Source of the DNA: Bacteroidota bacterium | GTDB lineage: Bacteria > Bacteroidota > Bacteroidia > Bacteroidales > F082 | Direction of reading: 5' to 3' | Length of the DNA: 59,275 nt | Assembly: GCA_002686705.1 (NCBI GenBank) | Contig: NYYH01000011.1 | Span: forward strand, 11,976 to 71,250 | Shown: piece by piece, positions 19,034 to 28,324 of the stretch | Layout of the letters: every line of letters starts with the position of its first letter | Position numbering within the stretch: the stretch's first letter is position 1 | Notes under the pieces: generated by a model | The model's input: only the letters and a program-made list of their open reading frames with translations | Databases searched by the model: none | What the model was told of the DNA's origin: nothing | Translations under genes and position numbers: made by a program

Positions 19034-19582
19034 TTATATGAATTTTTGACCTGATTTTTCAATCTTTCTTAAAATCTTCATTGATTTTGATTTTACACCA
19101 GCCGTGGCATTCGGGAGAATCTGATGAATAATAAGAACTAATTCATTTAACAAATCAGGCTCACATGAGGCTATTTTATAGAATATATCCATTGAATAAA
19201 CAAGCGAAGCAACTGATGTTCCTGAATCGAGTAGAAGCTCTGAAGAGAATTGCAATAATTCACTATGATGAGATTGTTTAACTTCGGAATAAGCCAGAAC
19301 ATATAATAAATTACGCTGAACAGCTACACTTTTTACCTTTGGGAGATTCGTTATCAGCGTTGGCAAACATGATATTAATAATTGTTCATCTTTTTCGTGA
19401 ATGAATCTTAATGGCCATGCAGCACGTCGTGAAAGTGGTTCTTTGTCAGAAAAAATAATTTCTAATAATTCGTCTAACAACTCAGGTCTCTGAATAATGA
19501 TATCAGCTATCATTTCTGCCTGTGCTTTTGAATGCTCACTCATTATTATTTCAGACAAACTCATATTGCATTTTAATTCCAC
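19034..19582 (-). CDS. hypothetical helical (HEAT-like) protein
   Basis: A 182-residue all-helical protein with no recognised family. It has repeating leucine-rich amphipathic helices of about 30-40 residues that look like degenerate HEAT repeats (for example LLDELLEIIFSDKEPLSRRA and QLLISCLPTLITNL). No signal peptide or membrane segment, so probably a cytoplasmic protein-binding scaffold. The start may instead be at the second or third Met (MSLSEIIM or MSEHSK). Confidence 0.6.
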   Translation of the reverse strand: MELKCNMSLSEIIMSEHSKAQAEMIADIIIQRPELLDELLEIIFSDKEPLSRRAAWPLRFIHEKDEQLLISCLPTLITNLPKVKSVAVQRNLLYVLAYSEVKQSHHSELLQFSSELLLDSGTSVASLVYSMDIFYKIASCEPDLLNELVLIIHQILPNATAGVKSKSMKILRKIEKSGQKFI

Positions 19583-19689
19583 ATTTTAGTGTTACAAAAA
19601 TAATTATTTAATATTGGAGATGAAGAATTACATTTAGTATAATTTTACGTTCTTTGCGGCTATAATGCTTTTACCATTCAATATTACTC

Positions 19690-21003
19690 ATGGCTAAAAG
19701 ACGATTCTTAAGAGACTTTATCGGTGTACTGAATAGCAATGTATTTTCTATAATTTGTGGAGTACTTGTTGTGATACTGCTTACCCGCATTTTAGGAGTA
19801 GACGGTTTTGGCTTGTATTATGCATTGCTTGTTATACCTATAATTGTTGTAAGCCTCACCCATCTAGGTGTCCGTGGTGCTTCCATCTATATGATAGGGC
19901 AAAAAAAGTACAGTGACGATGCAATTGTATCCTCTGTTATTTTTATCCTTCTCTTCACCAGTATTCTTGGGATTCTATTTAGTATTGGTGCATATTTCAT
20001 ATTTTATGAACCCGAATATACAATTCTGCTAATTGGTCTTGTAATCCTTATTATTCCTTTCCGGCTTGGCATTGTATATATCGGTGGTATCTTTTTTGGA
20101 AAAGATGAAATAAAAGAAGCTAACAGACTTGAATGGGCTATTAATTTAATAAATCTAATTCTTGCTATAATTCTTGTTTGGGGACTTGATCTTGGTTTAC
20201 TCGGAGCGATAATTTCACTAACAACAGCTAATATATTAGTTGCAATTTGGGCATTTCTACTCATCAACCAAAAATTTAATATCAGCTTCAGACTAATCCC
20301 GCAGATAGTTAAAAAATTATTGAGTTTAGGGATTATGTATGCATTTACATTTTTCGTTGTTCAGTTGAATTATCGGCTTGACATATTATTGCTTGAAAAG
20401 TTATCTACAATTCAGCAAGTAGGTATTTACTCACTCGGAGTTCATATTGTCGAGCAATTATGGACAATACCATTTGCTATAAGTGTTGTATTATTTAGCA
20501 GGACCGCAAATTCGAAAGATCAAAATATTATGACTCAATCCACAATTTCGCTCGCAAGATTGTCATTTATAATAATTTTTCTTCTTTCTGTAGTTGTTAT
20601 TTTTGTAGCACCATATATTATACCTGCCGTATTTGGCAGTGAGTTTAATCCCAGTATAGAGATAATTAACTTAATGTTGCCTGGAGTTATCATTCTGGTT
20701 ATTTTCAGGGTATTGAGTGGACAATTAGCAGGAATGGGTAAACCTTATCTTGCAATTTATGTATTTCTACCTGCTCTGATCATTAATATCTTACTTAACT
20801 TTCTATGGATTCCTGAATATGGTGGAAAAGGAGCTGCCTGGGCTTCAGACATTAGTTATGCTGTTGGAACATTTGGATACTGGCTTATTTATTCAAGGGA
20901 AGTAAAAGTTGGATTTTTTGAAATTCTTAGATTTAAAAAAGATGATATAAGTATCTTTATCGAATCAAAAAACAAGTTAAAAGTAAATGGAAAACTTAAG
21001 TAA
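19690..21003 (+). CDS. oligosaccharide flippase (Wzx/polysaccharide export) family
   Basis: Integral inner-membrane protein of 437 residues with 12-14 hydrophobic segments, of the MOP superfamily. The N-terminal LTRILGVDGFGLYYALLV pattern is typical. It should flip lipid-linked sugar repeats to the periplasmic side. The sulfotransferase gene starts inside its last 17 bases, so the pair is coupled. Together with the APS kinase downstream this suggests export and sulfation of a surface glycan, but no glycosyltransferase or polymerase is adjacent. Confidence 0.88.
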   Translation: MAKRRFLRDFIGVLNSNVFSIICGVLVVILLTRILGVDGFGLYYALLVIPIIVVSLTHLGVRGASIYMIGQKKYSDDAIVSSVIFILLFTSILGILFSIGAYFIFYEPEYTILLIGLVILIIPFRLGIVYIGGIFFGKDEIKEANRLEWAINLINLILAIILVWGLDLGLLGAIISLTTANILVAIWAFLLINQKFNISFRLIPQIVKKLLSLGIMYAFTFFVVQLNYRLDILLLEKLSTIQQVGIYSLGVHIVEQLWTIPFAISVVLFSRTANSKDQNIMTQSTISLARLSFIIIFLLSVVVIFVAPYIIPAVFGSEFNPSIEIINLMLPGVIILVIFRVLSGQLAGMGKPYLAIYVFLPALIINILLNFLWIPEYGGKGAAWASDISYAVGTFGYWLIYSREVKVGFFEILRFKKDDISIFIESKNKLKVNGKLK

Positions 21004-22069
21004 TATTCCGATTTTCTTTATTGTTGGACGACCTAGATCGGGCACAACGTTACTGAGAACTCTTTTTGACGCACATCCTAATGTAAATTTCCCTCCCGAA
21101 TGTCAGTTTATCGTTAATCTTTATCCTAAGTATGGCAAAAAAACTAACTGGACTGAGAAAGATATACTTTCATTTTACAATGATCTGATCAATCAATGGT
21201 TATTTGATACATGGACAATTGATCCTGATAAACTGAAGAAAACTCTGTTATCATATAAAGGTCATAATACGTACGGTACAATTTGCAAAGTAGTATACAT
21301 GCAATATATTTCATTGTTTGAGAAGGAAAAGCTATTAACTATTGGAGATAAAAATCCTGGATATGCTATTTACACAAAATTGTTATTAAAAATATTTCCA
21401 GAAGCAAAATTCATTCATATAATACGAGACTACAGGGATAACTTTGTATCAATAAAAAATGTTGACTTTGAGTTACCAATACCCTCACTTGTTGTTCAGA
21501 AATGGAAATATTTTTTCAAGAAATTCAATAAGGACGGCGCTGAAAGACCTGATACTTATTATGTTATCAAATATGAAGATCTCGTTAAAGATCCTGAAAT
21601 CCAGTTAGAAAAACTTTGTAAATTCATTGGTGCTGAATATAAGGCCAGTGTCTTTAATTTTCATAATAAGAAAGATGAAATACTCAAAACCTATCCTCCC
21701 GGATATATTCAAAATTATCACTCCAGTTTAATGAAAAAAATAAACACTAGTAAAATTGGAGTTTGGAAAAAGCAATTATCACCTTGGAAGATAAAACTTA
21801 TGGATGCAACAGCTGGAAAGGTTGCTGTACAAGCAGGATATGAAAGAGTGTATAAAAAGTTTAATCTATTGATTTATTTGTATGTGTTACCTGGCCGCCT
21901 ATATGCAGGATTGCTTTATTTGGCAACGCTAATTGTTGAAAAATTTCCATATAAGTTAAGAATGATAATACTTATCAAGGGTCCTCTTTTCCTGGCAAAA
22001 ATATACCTCTCCATCTTCAAGCCTAAGAAAATGAGTGAAATGCAAGATATAATTACAAAGCGCAAATAG
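20987..22069 (+). CDS. sulfotransferase family protein
   Basis: PAPS-dependent sulfotransferase of 360 residues. The 5'-phosphosulfate-binding loop is GRPRSGTTLLR (residues 14-24), and the 3'-phosphate-binding region is IIRDYRDNFVSIKN. The C-terminal part has a hydrophobic stretch (about residues 295-345) that may hold the protein at the membrane. Overlap with the flippase gene and an APS kinase next downstream, which would supply PAPS, point to sulfation of an exported carbohydrate or lipid-linked sugar. Confidence 0.87.
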   Translation: MENLSNIPIFFIVGRPRSGTTLLRTLFDAHPNVNFPPECQFIVNLYPKYGKKTNWTEKDILSFYNDLINQWLFDTWTIDPDKLKKTLLSYKGHNTYGTICKVVYMQYISLFEKEKLLTIGDKNPGYAIYTKLLLKIFPEAKFIHIIRDYRDNFVSIKNVDFELPIPSLVVQKWKYFFKKFNKDGAERPDTYYVIKYEDLVKDPEIQLEKLCKFIGAEYKASVFNFHNKKDEILKTYPPGYIQNYHSSLMKKINTSKIGVWKKQLSPWKIKLMDATAGKVAVQAGYERVYKKFNLLIYLYVLPGRLYAGLLYLATLIVEKFPYKLRMIILIKGPLFLAKIYLSIFKPKKMSEMQDIITKRK

Positions 22070-22161
22070 CCTTTGTCTGAAGAATACTTCAAAGAATAAT
22101 CACATACTTTAATTCAGAAGCAGATGTGGATTTGATAGTAAACAGCTAGTCAAAGTTATTG

Positions 22162-22169
22162 TATTTTTG
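22162..22169 (+). promoter_or_regulatory. candidate -7 promoter element TATTTTTG for APS kinase
   Basis: TAnnTTTG match 32 bases before the cysC ATG. A TTTG at 22131-22134 lies upstream, but the 27-base spacing is longer than usual. Confidence 0.4.
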
Positions 22170-22201
22170 AAGAACTTATTTTAAAACAATTAGAGACTTT
22201 A

Positions 22202-22756
22202 ATGTCAATAAAACAATCATCGAATTCACGTGTGGCAAAAGATAAGATTGGAACAACCATCTGGTTTACAGGACTATCGGGTAGTGGAAAAACCACGATG
22301 GCCAATCATCTTCAAAAAGCATTGTTAAATAAAGGTATTTCGTCAGTTATTTTGGATGGCGATGAAGTAAGAAAAACCATTAATAACGACCTCGGTTTTT
22401 CAATCTCTGATCGTGAAGAAAACAATAGAAGAATAGCTGAAATTGCTAAAATTATTAATAAATCTGGAGGGATAACAATTTGTGCTTTTATTACACCTAC
22501 AAACAAGATAAGAGAAAACATTAAACATATCATAGGTGACAGTAATTTCATTTTAGTCTTTGTAGATACGCCTTTAGAGACTTGTGAAAAACGAGATAAA
22601 AAATCTTTATATAAAAAAGCGAAAGAAGGAAAGGTCAAGAATTTTTCTGGTATAACATCAATTTTCGAAGAACCTACTAATCCGGATATTATACTAGATG
22701 GCTTAAAATCAGTTGATGAAAATATTGAGAAATTATTGATTGAACTGAAACATTAA
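22202..22756 (+). CDS. cysC: adenylylsulfate kinase
   Basis: Phosphorylates adenosine 5'-phosphosulfate to PAPS. The 184-residue product has the P-loop GLSGSGKTT (residues 24-32), the DGDEVRK APS-binding motif and NNRRIAEIAK. It ends before a convergent M14 peptidase gene. No ATP sulfurylase genes (cysD/cysN) are nearby, so APS must come from elsewhere. Its position behind the sulfotransferase suggests PAPS is for sulfation here and not, or not only, for assimilation. Confidence 0.95.
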   Translation: MSIKQSSNSRVAKDKIGTTIWFTGLSGSGKTTMANHLQKALLNKGISSVILDGDEVRKTINNDLGFSISDREENNRRIAEIAKIINKSGGITICAFITPTNKIRENIKHIIGDSNFILVFVDTPLETCEKRDKKSLYKKAKEGKVKNFSGITSIFEEPTNPDIILDGLKSVDENIEKLLIELKH

Positions 22757-22762
22757 AAGAAC

Positions 22763-24385
22763 TTATTTCTTCATCACATTCAATTCCATATTATCCAGAA
22801 TGCGATAAACAGGATATGGGTAATACCCGGAACCCCATTGAGGAGTCAAATATCTATCAAAGAAATTCCAATAAAGTAATCCATCAACTGCTTGTGGTTC
22901 AAGAAGTGCAGCACATAATGATCCAAGTTTCTGATTCGTTAAAATAACATTGGTTCCCTTGCTAAATTCCTTTTCTTCTTGAATAAATTTTCCTTTAATC
23001 TTATCTGTATAATGTCCCTGGTTTAAACGTGAGGATCCTTTTAATTCATCAATTTCAAACCTCTCTACAATTAATTTGTAATTTTTGCCCAATTGATGAA
23101 TTTTAATCCCATGACTATTTAGCACAGAAATAATCTCAGGATCCGATACAGATAATATGTATGCATATGGGAACTTTATACTTTTTGTTGGATAATAATC
23201 GGCAATATATGGAACGGTAACCGTTCTCTTCCTATCACTCGCTTTGTATCTCCAATAACCTTTAACACCTGGAATTGTATCCGTTTCAAATGATTTAATT
23301 GTTATCAATTCAGGTGTTGGTTTACCTTTATATTCAATTGCAAATGAGTCGGTAATACTTGGTGACGCTCCACGTGAAATCGTAATTTTATCAGCACTGG
23401 CAAGCAATTCTTTAATTGCATTTTTATGCTCAAGTGAATATTCAAGAACAGATTTCAGAAAGTAATAACATCCGTTAACACGTGTTTTAAAATCAGCATA
23501 AACATAATTTTCATTCAGTATTGCTAAACGATTCCTTAAACCTATATAATTAACAAAGTATCTGGGTTCACTTGCGTATGATACCCAGCCTTTGTCATAA
23601 TTCATACGGTCAATAAACACACCGTAAAAAATATTTTCCACGTCGTAATCATCCCTCAATGTTCTTTGAACGGCAGGCATCATATCATCGCGCATAAAAT
23701 TAATCAGGTTTCTATCACCGTTTGGATTCTGCATCCATGTGAAGGTAATCGGTTCTTCATGAAATGAACCATTTGTTGTATGGCAGTCAACTGTAACTGC
23801 AGGATCCCAATAATTTAGAATATTTTCAACCACACCTGTAATTTCAGGGGTTTCGAGTTTCATAGCATCTCTATTCAAATCAAGATTTTGACCATTGTAC
23901 CTCACTCCTACTCCATTAACAGGTCCAACCTGGTTTCTTCTGTTATTTGTACTTATCTTCTCATTACCATCAGTATTTAATATTGGGACAATTAAGGTTA
24001 CGACATTTTTCATAATCTCGGATGAAGGATTCTTAAGAAGATCTCTTGCCAGCATTAGTGAGGCTTCCTTTCCTTCAACTTCTCCGGCATGAATGTTTGC
24101 CTGAATATAAACAACAATTCGGTCGCCAACTTGTTTAGGATTTTCAGGTAAAGGATTCGCAATAATCATCATTGGAACTATGCGGCCTTCGATTGATTGG
24201 GCTATTGTATCGATTTTTACAAAAGGTGATTGCTCCTGCAAATTTGCGATAAATTTAATAACATCAGAATAAGTTGAAGTTGAACTGTAATCAGTTTCTT
24301 CAGCAACAGTTAATCCATCAGCTTGTCCATATGCTAAATAAATTGCAGCTATAAATATTGTAAAAATCAAAATACATCTTCTCAT
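22763..24385 (-). CDS. M14 family metallocarboxypeptidase, secreted
   Basis: A 540-residue peptidase with an N-terminal signal peptide (ending about YGQADG). The zinc ligands are visible in IHAGEVEGKE (HxxE) and the later VDCHTTNG His. The catalytic domain covers about residues 30-330; the remaining 200 residues form a further domain ending GSGYYPYPVYRI. It probably trims peptides in the periplasm or outside the cell. Monocistronic, with a 145-base gap to rubrerythrin. Confidence 0.9.
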   Translation of the reverse strand: MRRCILIFTIFIAAIYLAYGQADGLTVAEETDYSSTSTYSDVIKFIANLQEQSPFVKIDTIAQSIEGRIVPMMIIANPLPENPKQVGDRIVVYIQANIHAGEVEGKEASLMLARDLLKNPSSEIMKNVVTLIVPILNTDGNEKISTNNRRNQVGPVNGVGVRYNGQNLDLNRDAMKLETPEITGVVENILNYWDPAVTVDCHTTNGSFHEEPITFTWMQNPNGDRNLINFMRDDMMPAVQRTLRDDYDVENIFYGVFIDRMNYDKGWVSYASEPRYFVNYIGLRNRLAILNENYVYADFKTRVNGCYYFLKSVLEYSLEHKNAIKELLASADKITISRGASPSITDSFAIEYKGKPTPELITIKSFETDTIPGVKGYWRYKASDRKRTVTVPYIADYYPTKSIKFPYAYILSVSDPEIISVLNSHGIKIHQLGKNYKLIVERFEIDELKGSSRLNQGHYTDKIKGKFIQEEKEFSKGTNVILTNQKLGSLCAALLEPQAVDGLLYWNFFDRYLTPQWGSGYYPYPVYRILDNMELNVMKK

Positions 24386-24498
24386 AATCTATACTTTATA
24401 GTTTTTGTTAGTGATACAATTCGGCGTAAAAATAGTATGTTATTTAAATAAACGCCTATAAAAATATTAAGCGAGCTAATTTGGCACTAAAAAATCAA

Positions 24499-24506
24499 TA
24501 ACTTTG
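24499..24506 (+). promoter_or_regulatory. candidate promoter for rubrerythrin (TAACTTTG, upstream TTTG)
   Basis: Exact TAnnTTTG match 24 bases before the rubrerythrin ATG, with a TTTG at 24480-24483. The 15-base spacing is a little shorter than usual for the -33 element. Confidence 0.55.
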
Positions 24507-24530
24507 AACTTTTAACAATCTAAAATAATT

Positions 24531-25106
24531 ATGAATTCATTAGAAGGAACACTAACAGAACAGAATCTTCTTAAAGCATTCGCTGGAGAATCACAGGCAC
24601 GAATGCGATATGATTATTTTGCAAGTAAAGCAAAAAAAGAAGGCCTTGAACAAATAGCAGCATTATTTACAGAAACAGCACTTAATGAAAAAGAACATGC
24701 TAAACGATTCTTTAAATTTCTTGAGGGTAGGCCTGTTGAAATAACTGCCACTTATCCGGCAGGTATTATTGGCACAACATTGGATAATCTTAAAGCTGCC
24801 GCTGAGGGTGAGAATGAAGAATGGACAGAACTCTATCCTGAGTTTGCAAGAATTGCAGAAGAAGAAGGCTTTAAAGAAGTAGCCGTAGCCTTTAAAATGA
24901 TTGCTAAAGTGGAAAAAGCTCACGAAAACAGGTATCTAAAACTTTATAGTAATCTAAACGACGGTCATGTTTTTGAAAGGAATGAAAAAATAATTTGGAA
25001 ATGCCGTAACTGTGGATACCTGCACGAAGGCGAAAAGGCCCCTCAAAAATGCCCGGCATGTTTACACCCTCAGTCGTATTTTGAGATAAAGGAGAATAAT
25101 TATTGA
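24531..25106 (+). CDS. rubrerythrin
   Basis: Di-iron peroxidase that protects anaerobes from hydrogen peroxide. The 191-residue protein has an N-terminal ferritin-like four-helix domain with glutamates in GESQARMRYDYF and ALNEKEHAK, and a C-terminal rubredoxin domain with two CxxC pairs (CRNCGYLHEG and CPACLHPQ) for one iron. This is the standard layout. Its presence suggests an anaerobic or microaerophilic lifestyle. Confidence 0.97.
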   Translation: MNSLEGTLTEQNLLKAFAGESQARMRYDYFASKAKKEGLEQIAALFTETALNEKEHAKRFFKFLEGRPVEITATYPAGIIGTTLDNLKAAAEGENEEWTELYPEFARIAEEEGFKEVAVAFKMIAKVEKAHENRYLKLYSNLNDGHVFERNEKIIWKCRNCGYLHEGEKAPQKCPACLHPQSYFEIKENNY

Positions 25107-25165
25107 GTTTCATACGCTGATGATTGTTTTCATCTGCAATTTCATTCTAATAAGCTACTCTTATT

Positions 25166-26242
25166 ATGCATGATATATTTCCCATAATTCGACAATCACT
25201 TACGATTACTCTATTTGTGCTTTCAATGATGCTTATCATTGAATATCTCAATGTATTCTCAAAAGGGATTTGGGGAAACAAACTTAAAACCAGTACGTGG
25301 AAACAAATATTTTTAGCTGCATTATTAGGATTAATACCAGGATGTCTTGGAGCATATACTGCCGTGTCTTTGTATATTCATAATGTAATTGGGACTGCTG
25401 CCTTAGCCACAGCAATGATTGCTACTTCTGGTGATGAAGCATTTTTTTTGTTCTCAATAATACCTGAGACAGCCATTTTGATAAGTATACTATTATTCTT
25501 AATTGCAATTGCTTCTGGATTTATTGTAAACATCTTTATAAAAAAAGATAAGAGTATTGTAAACTATGGTGAAGAGCATATGGAGGTTCATACCGATGAG
25601 GTCGATTGTTTTTGTTTTAACAAAAAAGATATCCTTGACAACTTTAAACATTTAACAGCACTGCGAGCAATTTTAATACTTGTACTTGGCGGTTCCTTAG
25701 CAGCGATCTTGTTTGTAGGTGGGAACGACCATGAAGGTCATATAGAATTATTATCTATACCCGAAGCTGTACATGTTCATCCTGAATGGATCAAATACAC
25801 ATTTATAACAGTACTAAGTATTTCATTGTTGATGCTGTTAACTGTAAACGATCATTTTCTTGCAGACCATATTAAGGCTCACATTATTAAAAAACATCTT
25901 GTTCGAATACTCCTATGGACATTCTTCACACTACTATTGCTTCATTTCGTAAATCAATATCTAGATTTTGAAAAGATAATTGGTGATAATATTTATATTG
26001 TATTAATTATTGCCGTATTAGTTGGCATTATTCCTGAGTCGGGACCTCATTTGTTATTTATTATTCTCTTTGCATCTGGCAGTCTGCCATTTAGCATATT
26101 ACTGGCTAACTCAATTGTTCAAGATGGACATGGGAGCCTACCATTACTTGCTGAAACACGAAAAGGATTTATTATTGTAAAAGCCATTAACATAAGTGTT
26201 GGATTATTAGTTGGGATAATTGGGATTGCCGCAGGCGTCTAA
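25166..26242 (+). CDS. ArsP_2-type putative heavy-metal/manganese exporter
   Basis: A 358-residue inner-membrane protein with about ten hydrophobic segments in two related halves, each with a short Pro/Gly motif (LGLIPGCLGAYTAVS and VGIIPESGPHLLF). The middle loop is His-rich (NDHEGHIELL, AVHVHPEW), as expected for a metal ligand. This matches the 10-TM putative exporter family variously named arsenic efflux or putative manganese transporter. Substrate is unproven. It follows rubrerythrin by 59 bases. Confidence 0.8.
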   Translation: MHDIFPIIRQSLTITLFVLSMMLIIEYLNVFSKGIWGNKLKTSTWKQIFLAALLGLIPGCLGAYTAVSLYIHNVIGTAALATAMIATSGDEAFFLFSIIPETAILISILLFLIAIASGFIVNIFIKKDKSIVNYGEEHMEVHTDEVDCFCFNKKDILDNFKHLTALRAILILVLGGSLAAILFVGGNDHEGHIELLSIPEAVHVHPEWIKYTFITVLSISLLMLLTVNDHFLADHIKAHIIKKHLVRILLWTFFTLLLLHFVNQYLDFEKIIGDNIYIVLIIAVLVGIIPESGPHLLFIILFASGSLPFSILLANSIVQDGHGSLPLLAETRKGFIIVKAINISVGLLVGIIGIAAGV

Positions 26243-26327
26243 AATATTTTATAAGGATATAAATATTAATACTATTAAAAAATAAGATTACATTAGCTAT
26301 CCGAAAATTCAATAAAAACATTTAAAA

Positions 26328-26918
26328 ATGAAAAAAAGCTGGATCATAATCATTATAATCGTCATACTTGGATTTATAACTTATAGCTGGTTTAAGGGTA
26401 CTTATAACAATATGGTTACATTGTCTGAAACCGTTGATAAACAATGGGCGGATGTTGAAAATGTTTATCAACGACGTGCAGATCTTATTCCAAACCTTGT
26501 AGCAACTGTTAAGGGTTATGCATCACATGAAAAAGAAACGCTTGAGGGTGTAATAAATGCTCGTGCAAAAGCAACCAGTACAACTATCAATGCCGGAGAT
26601 CTAACTCCAGGTAAAATAGCAGCATTCCAACAGGCTCAAGATGGACTTAGCAGCGCCCTCTCTAAATTAATGGTTGTTGTTGAGCGCTATCCAGAATTAA
26701 AAGCAAATCAAAACTTTTTGGAACTCCAGGCACAGCTTGAAGGCACTGAAAATCGTATTGCTGTAGAAAGACGTAAGTTTAACGAGTCTGCCAGAAATTA
26801 TAATACTTATATCAAATTATTCCCTAAAAACATGCTTGCAAATATGTTTGGCTTCGAAAAGAAACCATATTTTGAGGCTCAGGAAGGTGCTGATGAAGCT
26901 CCAAAAGTTGAATTTTAA
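26328..26918 (+). CDS. LemA family protein
   Basis: A 196-residue protein with one N-terminal membrane helix (residues 5-22) followed by a periplasmic or cytoplasmic helical bundle. The VDKQWADVENVYQRRADLIP motif and FNESARNYNTYI are family hallmarks. It heads a three-gene set with two TPM-domain proteins, an arrangement repeated widely in Bacteroidota. The molecular role is not established. Confidence 0.95.
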   Translation: MKKSWIIIIIIVILGFITYSWFKGTYNNMVTLSETVDKQWADVENVYQRRADLIPNLVATVKGYASHEKETLEGVINARAKATSTTINAGDLTPGKIAAFQQAQDGLSSALSKLMVVVERYPELKANQNFLELQAQLEGTENRIAVERRKFNESARNYNTYIKLFPKNMLANMFGFEKKPYFEAQEGADEAPKVEF

Positions 26919-26943
26919 TCTTAGAAATTAAAACTATAATCTC

Positions 26944-27387
26944 ATGAAAGCAAAAGCAAAAGACTTCTTTAACAAAGAAGAAAGATCGGAGATTAAAAAA
27001 GCTATTCTAAATGCTGAACTAGATACTTCAGGAGAGATAAGAGTGTATATTGAGAATGATTGTAATGGTGATGTACTTGACAGAGCATCATATTTATTTA
27101 AAAAATTAAATATGGAAAAAACAGACCTTGATAATGGTGTACTGTTTTATCTCGCCATAGTAAGCAAGAAATTTGCCATTATTGGTGACACAGGAATCAA
27201 TAAAGAAGTTCCTAAAGATTTTTGGAAAGAAATTAAAGATTCGATGGCTAAACAATTCGAGGCTGGCGAATTTACTGAAGGTTTGACTAGTGGAATAGCT
27301 AAAGCTGGAGTACGTTTAAAAAAACACTTCCCACATCATATTGACGATATCAATGAGCTGTCGGATGACATATCTTTTGGTGACTGA
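26944..27387 (+). CDS. TPM domain protein (no signal peptide)
   Basis: A 147-residue TPM-domain protein without signal peptide or membrane segment, second gene of the lemA-TPM-TPM set. The core ALLNAELDTSGEIRVYIE-like segment (here KAILNAELDTSGEIRVYIEN) and AIIGDTGINKEVPKDFW match the family. TPM domains in relatives occur as phosphatases or chaperone-like modules; no activity can be assigned here. It lies 25 bases after lemA and 17 before the next TPM gene. Confidence 0.85.
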   Translation: MKAKAKDFFNKEERSEIKKAILNAELDTSGEIRVYIENDCNGDVLDRASYLFKKLNMEKTDLDNGVLFYLAIVSKKFAIIGDTGINKEVPKDFWKEIKDSMAKQFEAGEFTEGLTSGIAKAGVRLKKHFPHHIDDINELSDDISFGD

Positions 27388-27404
27388 TAGAAGAACAATT
27401 AATT

Positions 27405-28220
27405 ATGCGAATAAAACGACACAGCAAAATTTTTAGCATTACCATTTTAATGTTTTTTAGCTTTATTATTGCCAATGCATTTGGTCAATCAATTCCACAA
27501 AGGCCTAATCCCCCACAGCTTGTTAATGATTTTGCAAATATTCTTACATTAAAAGAGCGGAGCACACTTGAAAAAAAACTTGTGGCTTTCAACGATTCGA
27601 CCTCTAATCAAATTGCAATTGTCACTGTCAGATCTCTTAATGGTTATACACCATCAATGTTTGCATTTGAGATTGGAGAAAAGTGGCAGGTGGGTCAAAA
27701 AAAGTTCGATAATGGAATTGTAATTGTTATAAAACCAAAGCTTAGTTCTACAGATAGAGGCCAAGCATTTATTGCCGTTGGTTATGGACTGGAGCCTGCT
27801 ATACCAGATGCTATCGGAAAAAGAATCGTAGATAATGAAATGATACCTTATTTCAGACGCGATAATTACTACCAAGGTATTAATAATGCTATTTCTGTAT
27901 TAATGCAATTAGCAGCCGGTGAGATATCATCTGATGAATACAAAAAACAAACAGGAACGTCAGGCATATTTTCATTCTTACCTTTTGTAATCCTTTTAAT
28001 ACTTATCATTGTTATTAGATCGAACCGTGGCCGATCACACAGCATTGGATCAAACGCGTCATTATGGACTGCTTTATGGCTTGGTAGCGCATTAGGAGGC
28101 GGTTCACATTCCGGTAACTGGGGTAATTTTTCAGGAGGAGGATCAGGATTTGGTGGAGGTGGATTTGGCGGATTTGGTGGTGGAAGTTTCGGCGGTGGAG
28201 GCGCCGGAGGAAGTTGGTAA
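27405..28220 (+). CDS. TPM domain protein (YgcG-like) with glycine-rich tail
   Basis: A 271-residue protein: signal peptide (cut near AFGQS), a periplasmic TPM domain (about residues 35-160), one membrane helix (about 188-206), and a very glycine-rich C-terminus (about 225-271) of GGG, GFGG and SGGG units. The layout is that of YgcG-type proteins paired with LemA. The tail is probably unstructured. Confidence 0.9.
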   Translation: MRIKRHSKIFSITILMFFSFIIANAFGQSIPQRPNPPQLVNDFANILTLKERSTLEKKLVAFNDSTSNQIAIVTVRSLNGYTPSMFAFEIGEKWQVGQKKFDNGIVIVIKPKLSSTDRGQAFIAVGYGLEPAIPDAIGKRIVDNEMIPYFRRDNYYQGINNAISVLMQLAAGEISSDEYKKQTGTSGIFSFLPFVILLILIIVIRSNRGRSHSIGSNASLWTALWLGSALGGGSHSGNWGNFSGGGSGFGGGGFGGFGGGSFGGGGAGGSW

Positions 28221-28324
28221 ACATAATTGAACAGGTATTCTGAATAATATCAGAATTAACAAATAAACGAGCACAAAACAAGTAAGTTATTTATTCTTTT
28301 AGTAAGAAATATCTAGGTAGGATA

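Noticed and set aside
28015..28281. Minus-strand open frame of 88 residues opposite the glycine-rich tail
   Set aside because: It is a shadow of GGN codons of the TPM protein, lacks any motif and has a His/Leu/Arg composition typical of such shadows.
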